DNA of 64,000 nt from Phycomyces blakesleeanus NRRL 1555(-) (Eukaryota; Mucoromycota; Mucoromycetes; Mucorales; Phycomycetaceae). A program made the translations under genes and the position numbers. The stretch is taken from the NCBI RefSeq assembly GCF_001638985.1, contig NW_017265136.1:1198726-1262725 (forward strand), written 5' to 3'. The stretch's first letter is position 1; every line of letters starts with the position of its first letter. Under the pieces are notes generated by a model. It had not been told where the DNA came from, made no database searches, and saw nothing but the letters and a program-made list of their open reading frames with translations. Of the stretch, positions 32,801 to 44,512 are shown in pieces.

Positions 32801-35541
32801 AATATTCTCTGGTCACTATGTATTTAGTTTCCTAAGAATTTATTCTTTTACTATATTTTGATACTAGAGCATTAGAACTTCCTACTAAATTAACTCAATA
32901 TAATTATGTCATGCGTTATCTAAGAGTTTAATATAGTTATATCAATACTCTTTGAGGTATTATATATATAGTACTAGCTGTAATAGCCATTTATTTAATT
33001 GCTTAATTATATATATATAATATATTTATGCGCTGAAAATATAATAGCTACTAAGCTATCTCAATATGAATATATTTTTATATGTGTTAAGTCCGACAAT
33101 AATACATTTGGGTCACTTCAGTACCATTACAACTACCATTAAAAATAGCAGCTTGGAATCTAAAGTGTGTGCTTAAACATACTTTATAGGTTATAATCAC
33201 TCATACGAAAGCCTAAAACGGCTTCCCAAAATGACACTTTCATAAACCATTCGGTGAACTTCCCCAAACTTTGTCTGGTAGCAACTAAAAAAAAATCTTG
33301 TGAAATACGGAAGCCCTCAGAATAGGTTTGTCTCAAGACAATATATTGTTTCTGGTGGGGATTTTGAGATTTTGAGCTTTCAAGCTAGAAGAGTCTGTCT
33401 GTTCATGATGAATACGTAAGTAAAGTGGACGATAAGGGAATATTAGGCAGACACAATAATCCACAATGGTCATTTGACAGGACCTGCATCAGCTACAGCA
33501 TACAAATGAAGATGTTTTTCCCGCCCACTATCTCCCATTATGCCTTTAATCCCATTAGATAAGAGCGTCGAATATCAAGACATCCTTAGGAAGAGATAAT
33601 GAATTAAAGGTACATAGAAAGAAATATAATATTAAAGAAATAGAAAAGTGTGGCCTAGAAAGCCTGAACCTCATTTTCAGGATTTTTCCATTTAGATAAG
33701 CTGTATATTATGACTTTTTCAGCAGAAATTATAACCAATTACTATATATGCCTAAATGCTGAAAACAAATATCAAGCTTTTAGTACTTTTTTTGAAGTTT
33801 TTTCTTTATCATTTGTGTTCGTTAGAATTTTATATAATTTTTTAATAGCATTTTTTTTATCTTATACCCAAGTATATAATTCACAAAATATTTAGCCAAT
33901 GTAATGAAATAATAGAACCATAACTTCATTAGTTAAAAATTAAGAAAAGTTAGAAAAGAGTCTGCAAATATCCATGTTTATTTTTATTCTAATTTTGTTT
34001 CAAAAGGGATTCTCACCAGTATTTAATCCAGAGAAATGAGAAATAAATAAATAAGGAGAAGAGCAGTTTTTCAAGAAGAAATTTTCGTTTCAAAAAACAA
34101 ACAAAAAGTACAATGATACGAAAACCACAGAGATTTATATATAATATATATCATAAACTTTGCCCATATTCTCTTTTCTGAAATAGATTATTAATGCGAT
34201 TGTAATCGATACTATCGATATTATCTACCCTTAATTTCTTGATACAAGAGCTTATAATTCTATTGAGGGATACCTTTTTTTGTTATCTTAGCAGTTCAAT
34301 AATGGGATTTAAAATTAAAAGTAGTTTTAGTATAATGATTTATTAGGATCGTGTAGATTTTTTTTTTAAAAAAAGATATATGTATATATATTATTTATTC
34401 TAGAACATAAATGTGTAAGGGCTCTATTAGTAAGTATGGATCAAATAAAATAAAAGTGCTTTATGGTTTATGCACCAAACAATGGCTCACAAACCTTGGA
34501 CACATCTCTAAATTATCCCTTATTCTGCATAGGGGCATAAAAAATAGGCTAAAAAACGGTACATTGTGTGATAAAGTGGCATTGTGGTGCATAGACTTGC
34601 TTCACAGAGCAGACTGCAAGGGTTATCCACCTTCGTGAGTACTGAAGTGCGTAGTCCTGATACATAATATATCTGTATACTCTTTAGATAAAAGGTTAAT
34701 TAAAAATAAACCAATTTTGGGTAGTAGAGCTATATATATAGTCGTAGAAAATTCAATGCTTTCTTTAGCTTTTATATGTATATAGACAAGACTTGATTTA
34801 AGCAAGTACGCTTCTTCAGATTTTCTCAAATTACATCTAGCATTATAAGAGTAAATAAATTCAAGCTTATATAGCTTCAAGAGGAGTAACCATGCTTAAA
34901 TCTCGTGCTATAAAGGCGTACCAGACAATAATCCCTCACGTGGTGAATAATGGTGTTTGTAGTACTGAAACTACATATGGGAATATACAGGCTGCAGAGA
35001 AGAATAAGGTTTTTCTTTTTGGTGTATAGAAACCCAGTGTTAGTCTATTTAGGCTAGAAAAAACTACTTTTATCATGTATAGGATGCCTTGTTTTGGCAT
35101 TAGGCTGGCCAAGATCTATCAGGGTTCAGGGCATCTAGGCCACATAGTTTCACACACACATACACACACTTTCTAGGAGTAGGAAAAGGCCTTAGATAGA
35201 GTGTTTTCTAAAGTTGATATCAAAATATAGCTAGGAGTTGCTTTGGATTAGTCAACTCGTGCTAAAACTCTAAAGAATAAGAAATAATTTACACCCGCCC
35301 CTAAGGCAAATCCGTAGGCTCACAACAACTGTTCTCACACAGTGGCTTGTTGCAGCTGAAAGTAAAGGGGAGGGGTAAAAAGAAATCTTCCCTCCCCCTG
35401 TTAATTACAACACCGACGATTACTATTTTCACATATAGTTTAGCATATTTCTCACAGCTAAAAAATGATTGATATTTCTATTTTATATAAATAAATTCCA
35501 AAAACATTATTCCTACAACTTGTCTTTCACAACTCATCAAG
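29838..35541. other. 5.7 kb AT-rich gene-free region upstream of the WC-2 gene
   Basis: No exon with recognisable homology on either strand. Scattered short frames (30450, 33710, 34411) have no domain features. Patches with higher GC near 33300-33600 and 34430-35350 look like decayed transposon DNA but cannot be assigned. Near 35366-35400 a GGGGAGGG run is followed by CCCTCCCC, an inverted repeat some 150 bp before the WC-2 start. Confidence 0.45.
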
Positions 35542-36735
35542 ATGGAATCAGCTCGTCAACCTCAGCCATTGTCATTCATCATGGAACCTAGTGGTCCAAC
35601 ACAGGCTCTTGTTCCTAAACCCCCAACCACAGTCCAGGCTGAATTCACTCGACGCAAGAACTGGTCACAAAGCATCTTAGATGAGCTCCGAGATGTAGTT
35701 CATGTACTGTCTCCCAAATTCAAAATCCTTTATTGCTCTCCAGCCTCAAGTGAATTTCTTGGATACCAGCCCACCGAGCTTGTCAATCATCTCTTCACAG
35801 AGTATCTTCATGTTGATGATGCTGACACATTCTCCCGGGAATTCCGCAATGCCAGTGCCGAAAACAAGCCATTCAAAGCCTATTACAGATTGTTGAGAAA
35901 AGACGGAAAATACACTAGCCTGGAAACACGAGGCCATTTCTTCAAAGGATGTTTCTTTGGTCTTGCTCGATGCGTCCCTGCCCAGTCTACTCGCATGATG
36001 GACACATTCCTGGACCTCAAGATGGAAAATGAGATACTCAAGCGTAAGCTTGTCAACATGAAGCAGAAGCAACAGCAGCAGAATCTTGAGTCAGAAAAGA
36101 GCTCTCCTATCACTAGTAGCAGCGAAGACAGATCAGAGACCGCCGATATGGATGATGATGAATTTGATGGCGACTTTGACGAAGAAGAGTTCCTTCCTAA
36201 TGCTGCACATGTGTACACACCTGGTGTCAACACTTCATACGATATGCTTGAGAGTGTGTCTCTATTCACTGGTCTGCGATACGACCTGGGAGAGCGATCC
36301 CGGGGTATCTCCCTTGGTCTTGTTGGTGAATTGACGACTGTAGCACAGCTACCCCCTTCGATGCCATCAACTATCAATAGTATAGAGAGAGTAACAGTCC
36401 ACGATGAAGATGAAGAAACTAACGAGCAACAGAAGAGAGTCAAGAAGGTACTTTTCTTTATACTGATGTATGTTCAGGTGCTTGATATTAATCTGCAAAC
36501 TGGTCTAGAAACGTATCGAGGTTGAAGCCCCAAAGATCTGTACTGACTGTGGAACAACTTCTGCACCCGAATGGAGAAAAGGTCCTAAAGGCCCAAAGAC
36601 GTATGTATTGAGCTGTTGATTCTTACTATAAAACTATCTATATATATTTGCTGACCGAGAAACTTTAGACTATGCAATGCATGCGGATTACGTTGGGCAA
36701 AGACAAGCAAAAGACCAGATGGGTCAGACATATAA
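35542..36735 (+). CDS. wc-2: White collar 2-type PAS/GATA transcription factor (MadB/WC-2 family)
   Basis: Exons 35542-36447, 36509-36600 and 36669-36735 keep frame and give 354 residues. A PAS domain spans about residues 45-150 (VVHVLSPKFKILYCSPASSEFLGY, then HVDDADTF and ARCVPAQSTR). A short coiled coil with a glutamine run follows (near 160-185). There is an acidic stretch (MDDDEFDGDFDEEEF, about 203-218), a basic lead-in and a GATA zinc finger C313-x2-C316-x18-C335-x2-C338 (CTDCGTTSAPEWRKGPKGPK, then LCNACGLRW). WC-2 binds WC-1 through PAS and the complex controls blue-light responses. The protein ends 16 residues after the last cysteine. Mucoromycota carry several WC-2 paralogues, and which one this is cannot be told here. 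The finger is split by an intron between GPKT and LCNACG. Confidence 0.92.
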
Positions 36736-37970
36736 GTACATTATAAAGTACACACGTATAGTTGGATACATACATATGCATATATACGTATACATATAAA
36801 TTGCATATGTGTATACATAGCTATTCAAGAAAATAAATAAGCTTGCAAACCACCATTTTATTATTATTATTATAATTTTGAAGTCAAAGTCAAAATCGTA
36901 AAATTTTAGGTACCCTAAACCCATAGTGTATAATCGCTATCGCGAAATTGAAATATAAGAGAATTCCAGTTTAACGATGTAAATCTATATTTTGAGCTGT
37001 AAATATAAAATGATTGAAGCTCAACATTTTTTATTGAGATTGCTGACATTTGCATAATTTGTCCCACATGAGTAAAATGTCAGAATTATTATTATTATTA
37101 TTTTTATCAGTTGTAGATTGATCGAAAGTTTTTTTATTTCTTTTTTCAATATAAAAATATACATGTATAAAAATTCATATAATATTAGATGGGCTCTATT
37201 TTACGGGTGCGAATTATCGAAATTATTAGATATATTTTTTGACAGATCAATTTATTGTACGAATAAATGCATTATTGTTTATAAACGCGAAAAACATCTA
37301 GAGTGGAATAGTAACACTATCAATAAACATGACTTTAAACGCGTAAAATCTATAGGGTGTCCTTACTAAGAATAATTCGAAGCCCACGGATCAAAGTGGC
37401 AAGTGATATAATACAAAAACTCTCCTTTCCGTTAGATTTTTCTTTAACGCCAAAATAATCAATTGAATCATCGTATTATAATAATATGTTTATGAACCGA
37501 ACCATCGGCTAAAACCCTTGTATTTCCTATTTTTAGCCAAGTACACCAAGTATTCTATTTCTTATTTTGCACCAAAAAAGAAGAAAAAGAAAACCATATT
37601 GATCGTATCGCCGCCTATTTCTGTTTTTGTTTTCAATAATCTTTGGAGACACGAGCATTTCACAAGCCAAATCATGAAGAATCCGATACATTTTTCCACC
37701 TAAAAAAGACGAAACATCGTAATTTTATCACACAAGTAGGCCCCTACCATAGAGTAATAGTACAAAATAATAGGGAAAAATAATTTTAAAGAAATGATAA
37801 TAATATTAATTAGTTATGCAGCTTCACTCATCCTATTCGTGAAATATCCTGAGAAGTCAAAGCACTGCACTGACCATCAGAAACTCGGATTTTATTATAA
37901 TTTTTCGAGCTATCTTTATATATATATAAAGAAGGGGGGTGCCCAATAGGGATAAAAGTAGCATGCTCTA
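36736..37970. other. convergent intergenic region
   Basis: Non-coding spacer between the tails of the WC-2 and WRKY-like genes. Runs of TATA and ATAC repeats occur near 36770-36830. No gene is supported. Confidence 0.55.
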
Positions 37971-39876
37971 CTAAATATCGATAATATGCTTTATCCGGTT
38001 ACATTCGACTAGATGTTGACCCCGATATTTGATAAGATACTCGCCGTCTTCTTTAAATGTCACCGTCTTATTTACAGAGCAGCCCTAATAAATCATATAA
38101 TGAAGTCAACAACTAAAGAGAGCAAACTATAATTTCTCGAGTATTACCTTGCTGCTGTTCGAACATTTATAATATATACTTTTATGACCTGACTTTCGAT
38201 GAACTGTATTTCCGTTGTTTTTCCATAGGTACTCATCGTTGTACGGGAACTCGCGCGTCTCAATAATCATAGAAATGTTTTGCATCTCGCGCCTTCTTCT
38301 TTTAGGCCGAGCAGAATTAACAAGGTCCATATTAATTTGATAAGGGGTTGGAGGTATTGGAATCTTTGCAGGCGTCGTAATTTCTATCGATTTTTTTGGC
38401 AAGACTATATTTCCGGATTGTGTTTCTGAATCTAATCTCGAGAAATAATCACCGTTTCCAAAATCAAGACATTCATAGTTATTTGTCTTTTCATTTGAAT
38501 CGATATTCTCGGTCGAATTCCTTTCCTCGATATCTGTACATCTTGAATCGAGATTATTCTTTGAAGAGCTACAAAAAAGAGTGAACAGATAAATAAATAA
38601 ATACAATTAAACCACGTATTGTCTAGTTTAGGCTCAAGTAATCACATATTTATGTAATAAGTACAATTAAATTGTACGGAGGTAAATGAAACAAAAAGAG
38701 TACTTTACCTAGATGAACTAGAGACCTTATCTTGGTCAGATATAGCAAGCGAGGCATGATAGGGAGTAAGTACAGGCCCGGTAGTAAGATTGTAATTATT
38801 CTGCCGTTCTTGTTGTGTTGGGTCAAATACAATTTGGGAAATACGCTGATGAGAAGTCGCACTAATCGGTGGAAGCATAATTGAGCTTGATATCGAGAAC
38901 GTCGACAAGAGGTTGTTGATAGAACGAGTACTGTCTCTTCGTGCGGGTGACGTATTAGAGTCTGGGCCTCGAGGCTGAATCCTACTTAATGGCCAACTTT
39001 CACGAGTGGGAGGGTCCGCAGCACGGCCACCGTGTAGAGGATAGGGTGTAGGATGGTTGAAACTATTTCTTTTCCTGATAATGTTTGATTCGGTGAGATG
39101 CGAGTCCGCGGAATTGTTGTAAACGGAATACGGTTGGTAGGACGAGACTCTCAAATGTGCGGATGGAATATTAACTCCATTTGAAGGTTGTTCATTTGCA
39201 GAGCCCTTTTCACTTGGTATTCTCGCTGGGGCCGATGTTCCGAGTATTTCAATTGACGGTGGGGTGTTTGTACGAGCTTCAAGCAAATTGAAGTCAGTTT
39301 CGTTATTTTGATCGACTGATGTGGTTGTCTGACCAGTGCTAGCTCTCCAGGAGCGTACAGGAGCAGAGGTCTGATTAACATCGATCTCGGTTTTATTGCG
39401 TGTCAGGATATAGTCTATTTCTTTTTGCCTGAGCTTGGCCTCTTCTGCTCGACGCCTGTCTTCTTCAACTTTACTAGATAATATAAGCTCAAGAAGCTCT
39501 GGTCGCTCTCCATACTCTTGGACCACCTTTTCAAAATTAAAGAACTCCACAGGTTCTTCCGTTTGCTTTAGCATTCGAGTTTCTGTAATTTGAGAAGCGT
39601 TTGAATGTTTGGATGTGAAGGACGAATAGTTCGGTGAATTAGTTGAATTTGCTATACAAACATAAGATTGTGAGTCACTTGAAGCATCATTATTTTTCTT
39701 TTTCTCACTATCTTTGGTGTACCTAATGAAAAAGAATATGCTTGGGGGGAGAATGCTTTTTCTGGAGTTTGATTAAAATAGGTATCGTTTGCACGTTGTC
39801 CCGGTGATATGGGTGAGGGTGGTTGATGTCGATGTGAGTTATTTGATTGAAAAATAGAGCGGGTATTTGTTTCCAT
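37971..39876 (-). CDS. putative transcription factor with a C-terminal WRKY-like (WRKY-GCM1 type) zinc domain
   Basis: Exons, in coding order, 39876-39723, 39651-38709, 38568-38148 and 38084-37971 keep frame and give 543 residues. The N-terminal half is Ser/Pro/Asn-rich and disordered, except for a charged helical segment near 85-130 (VVQEYGERPELLELILSSKV; EEDRRRAEEAKLRQKEIDYIL) likely to form a coiled coil. The last 70 residues carry the domain. WKNNGNT at 481-487 aligns with the plant WRKYGQK heptapeptide. IYYKCSNSS and GCSVNKTV follow, and the putative zinc ligands are C501-x6-C508-x21-H530-x3-C534 (ending GQHLVEC). A basic patch PKRRRRE just upstream could be a nuclear signal. The WRKY-GCM1 superfamily is known to include transposon-derived fungal factors. 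The zinc domain lies across the last intron. Confidence 0.75.
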
Positions 39877-39957
39877 GCTTATTTTTTTATTTAAGCAAGA
39901 ACTATTTGTTCAAAGATGCTCTTTATTAAAGGCAAAATAGAAGTAAAGAAGATAGAT

Positions 39958-39960
<3 letters not shown>

Positions 39961-39996
<36 letters not shown>
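39961..39996. repeat. GA dinucleotide microsatellite
   Basis: About 16 GA units after a GATA-rich lead, 85 bp upstream of the WRKY-like gene's start codon (purine strand on plus). On the coding strand this is a TC-rich tract in the promoter or 5' UTR. Confidence 0.9.
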
Positions 39997-40005
<9 letters not shown>

Positions 40006-43000
40006 AGAAAGAAAGGTTATAAGAAAAGAACACAATTGACCTTGTTTGAACAAAACAGGTACGTTTATGAGATTGCATTTATTCTCCAGTCACATAAATG
40101 AAATACTAATCACAACTCCCAATAAAGGCATAGGATCTGTACCAGCTCTTTAAACTTAGGAGACGAAGATGGTTTGTCAAGGTCTCAGACACAAACCAGG
40201 GTAAGCATCACATGATGGGCTTGCTCCAAGCATTCGTCTCCACAAATCACTATACCCCGCGCTCCGTATTCTTCCCTGTCCTCCCGAAAATTAGCCCGCT
40301 ATACTTATTGTATTTTTATTTGTTTCCCGATCCCAGTGTTTTCCACCGTACCTAAGCCTATTGACAATGCCCAAGCCCTTAGCAAGACCATCGCCATACA
40401 CATATATATACAAACATACGTCTTTGCGTTTGAATATATAAATAAATAAAATTTATTGTATATATAGTCGCAAATAATCATTATTATTAATATAATAATT
40501 GTCTTTTCTGATCTATATAATATTATCATAGTCGTTTGAAACAATAGTGCGTATTTAGTAATTTATTTATTTTACCCCAGATTTAAGAAGTATTTATATT
40601 ACGATTATTAAAAAGTAAATAAAAAAGTAAAAGTAAAAGCAAGAGTAAGAGCAAAATAATAATTAGATAATCTGTATAATAAATAGGTACATATATAGTG
40701 CGGTGAATTCAGAAAATATTAATTTACCTTTTAGAAATACCATGGAAAAATATACTCAAACTGGTGTGTGTGTAAGAGACCTTCGTTCAGTCAGTATATT
40801 TTGGCCGTAGGTATTAACGGACTCCAAAATATATAATTATCCAGCGCTGGCATCTTCCCACGCCTGTACTTGTATTTTTGTGATTATATGCTCAATAATA
40901 CCTACTATGTCTGTGAGCACAGTCCATCCTCTACAAGAATATATATTATGGTAATAAACAGTAGCAAAAAAGAGCATAAGTCTGTAAGTTATATGATACA
41001 AACAATATGAACTCGCTATCATCTGTGTTTAGTGAACCATTGTAGACATATTACTGTGTTAGTGTTACCCCACACTACCTTTTTTATGTTTTTTATTTTA
41101 TTCAATAGTTGGCTCAAATATATGTACACTTAATAGGTCTAATAGCATGCCTAATACTTTTTGTATAGTTTTTTTTTTTAGTTATAGCCTTTAACTATAC
41201 TTCTATATACTTTAACAAGAGAAAACTTAATACAATTGACTAAACAAAACATAATATATATTATTTACAAAATCTTTTTTTTTCCTATAGTTATCAGAAA
41301 TTTTAATAATAATCGCCTTTTCTTCGACAAAAAAAGAAAAATTTCCGAGACTAAGGGAAGATATAAGGAGCATATATAGATAAACAATAACTATAATAGA
41401 TAGAAAATAGTATAGATCGTAAGCTTCAAAGTCCTTGTAAAAGTTTTATTTATATTGACAAAAGAGAGCTAAAAAAAACACCTCTTTGGTTCTTCTGCTA
41501 TTCACTAAAAACTACCACTTGTACAATACAAAAAATATCTATAGTTCTAGTCTGGTAATATTCTGTAATACTATCTTTTGGTCACTATGGGAATTGTCTG
41601 GAAGGTAATACTGGTAAGCACCTAAATTATGTATCTAAAAAAGAATACATGTGAAATCGTGTAGAATCATGTAAAATTATGTAAAAAAACCCCAGTTTTT
41701 TTTCACCGTGTATACGATTTAAATATTAGGCAGGGTTTACAATGCTAATAGCCAAGATATCAGAGAATGAGCAATAACAGCAAGAGTTTGGAAGATAATA
41801 ATAATAATAAGTTATCAGGGCGGGACTTTCACGAGGCGGAGTAACATCTTCCCGGGGTTTACTGTGGACCCTTTTGTCCCTACTTTTACTCTCATTCCTT
41901 CCACTGACTCAGAAATCCAGGTATTCCTCATCGATTTTTATATTCAATGACTTAATAATATATTCAGTCCAATAAAATCAATATAAAATTTCTCATGCAC
42001 AAAATGAGCCTCTTTTTACCAATGGTCACCCTCCTTTGTGACCAGCCTTGTGTCTTGCACACGAATACACTGTTATTATCATTAAAAAAGGGAAGCAATG
42101 GAAATTGAAATAGTAGTAATATTACTATTTTACAGGCTTAACTAGGCTCGCTAACCAACTGCTTTGCTGCCAAACATATATTAATTTATTTACGATATTT
42201 GGCTGTGTGCTGTTACAGTATAGATAAAACTGCATTTTTAGGTTAACTTTTAATACTGTCCTGTACTTTGCTTAATAAAACAGTCAAAACCGGAGTAGCC
42301 ATTTCTTATATTTGTATTTTAAGCCATATTCTTTCTTGAGAATGAAGTAACTTGTGTCCCAGTTAATATGTACTTTAGAGTTTTTTTTCTTTTAAGAAAT
42401 ATAAATATCTTTATTTTAATTTAATCTTGACTACAGGCTTATATCTTTATCCTACAGCTTGTTAGACAAATAAAAAAAGCCAGGATCTTGACTGATTTAA
42501 TAAAGAGATATACAATATATTTTTTTGGAATTAATAAAATATAGTTGTAATATATAGTTTGTATACAATCAGGATGAACTGATTTTATTATTGTTATCTA
42601 TAGCACATTTGACACAGGATCATAATAATGTCTGGATCAAGGCATTCCAATTCCAAAAAAAAAATGCCCCGAATAATTACATAATATTAATATATAGATT
42701 TATTAAGCTTTGGGTTTTAACGGATACTAAAGTGCATGCTTGTGTATACATATAAATAAGAGCTACGATACAGCAAGTGATTAAACTACTCTAAGCTACT
42801 AGCAGGGATTTCACAACAATAATCATAATCTTTTTGTATAATTAACACTCTTTTGCTCGAACATTAATATTTCATTTTGGTACTAGATCGGTTTTAGGTT
42901 CTAGAGTGTTAAGTTGCTAAGTAAATGGTTGATATATGCGTTCTATGCCATGTAGCCTTTACACTATTCTTTAGGGAATCTAAATATTATTTCTCGTACA

Positions 43001-43868
43001 TGTCACTTAACATACAATATCCCTTTTAAACCAACCTGTCTTTAAAAATCATAAACTTCAAATGATTATATCAAGTTACTCAGTTTCAGTATTTGATGCC
43101 AAGACCCACCCACATGCTTAGATTGATAAATTTACTTATTATTCTGTTTAAAGTATTGTATAGACTTTGATACTGTAGTGTAATAATCAACATAGTTTGC
43201 CCTCTCTCTTATATATATAAGACACCATGCTATTTGAAATATTTCTATGATATGCAAGCTATTAAAGTGTATAGAAGCTCACAGATTGATTCTGGCAATC
43301 TTATAGAAAAATGAAGGTTTACACTCTTGTTAATTGATAACATAAAGCAGTTACATATATATATGTATTCCTTAAAGCTATGACCTGTGTGATTTATTAA
43401 AGTCTAGTAATCCAGTCTTTTGGATCTTTCCTGTTAAAACCTAAAAACAAGTTTTGTGACGCGCATATTTTATTCTTACCCAGTAATTTATATAATAGAA
43501 ACCTGAGCTCTAATTGCTTCTTGCAAAAAAACGGATCTTTCCTGTTTCTGCGATTACTACAGCTGTTAGCCTTTTGAAATCAATCACTTTTTCAAAATAA
43601 TCGTAATTAAGTAGGTATTCCAAAAATATAGAATTGTAAGATTGGTTACCTATTACACAAAAAGAAGTCCAACTAAAATATTGATATATGGATAAAGACT
43701 GCACTTCCAATCTTGTGAGTCAACACCAAATACGCTACGACCATACTTATGTATTATATGATATGAAATTTACATGTTTTATTGATGTACATCGCAGAGA
43801 ATATACAGGTATTTGTTTCAAAAATTATAACAAAGGATGTCACCACCCTTTAAAAAAGAGAGAAATCC
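39997..43868. other. 3.9 kb gene-poor region
   Basis: Mostly AT-rich DNA with no supported gene. A block at 40140-40400 is distinctly more GC-rich, reads open for short stretches on both strands and could be a gene or transposon fragment, but no domain is recognisable. The block at 41818-41930 (CGGGACTTTCACGAGGCGGAG and on) is a second such island. Confidence 0.45.
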
Positions 43869-44512
43869 TTAGTTCTGGATGGAAGCCTCGGTGTTGTAGT
43901 ATTCCTCAACCTGCTCCTCAGCATGCTTCTTGGCCTTCTGCTTGTCAAGGTAATCAAGACCCTTGGTCTCGATGCTGTATTTATAACACCTTATCAGTAT
44001 TTATTCTCCCACAGACGTTTTAAAGCCAAATATACTTACAGCTTGTCAAGGGCACCAGCGGCAAAACCAGCAAGGAGCTGCTTGGCCATGGAGTGCTCAG
44101 CGGGACGACTATTATAAATAATGAGACACAATATTCTTCTTTAGACAAAAACAATAAACTTACCCCTCCTTCTCGCAGTGCTCGTTGTAAGCCTTGACGG
44201 CCTGGTAGGCAGCTATAAGCAAATAGAACATGAATGAGATTTTGTAAAAACGCGTTTGTTTATAGCATATTGATCGCCCAGCACAAGGTTTCGGATATTT
44301 ACCAGCACCGGCAATAAGTTCGTGGGTGAAGGAGCCCTCGTGCTCGCTTTCCTGCTTGTTGACCTCTTCGTGTTGGGATGAGAAGCTATCGAAAAGACCC
44401 CTGGAAGAATAAAAATTGTTTAATACATTTGTCTTGTAGAGTATAAATTGGGTTGGACCGGGCTGGGCTGGGCTGGGCTAAATGATGGATGGTTGATGAT
44501 TGATACTTACAT
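43869..44512 (-). CDS. CipC-like small stress/antibiotic-response protein
   Basis: Exons, in coding order, 44512-44511, 44400-44303, 44212-44164, 44108-44040 and 43974-43869 keep frame and give 107 residues: MGLFDSFSSQHEEV, EGSFTHELIAGAGAYQAVKA, HSMAKQLLAGFAAGALDKLIE and TKGLDYLDKQKAKKHAEEQVEEYY. The MG[WLF]-type start and the AGAAAYEA-like and AGFAGAEVDKL-like blocks match the fungal CipC family (DUF3759), small proteins induced by antibiotics and stress and often abundant; the biochemical role is unknown. Codon choice is strongly biased to AAG, GAG, CTT and GCC, unlike the neighbours, which suggests high expression. The start codon itself is split by the first intron (AT in exon 1, G in exon 2). 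A GGGCT tandem repeat (44459-44478) lies in that intron. Confidence 0.83.

Noticed and set aside
34411..35010. Frames around 34411 and 34891 that look partly coding
   Set aside because: Each is short and ends without a plausible splice partner. Possibly old transposon DNA, but I cannot name a family.
35883..36443. 186-codon open frame on the minus strand
   Set aside because: It is the shadow of the WC-2 coding exon; the product is a serine-rich reverse translation.
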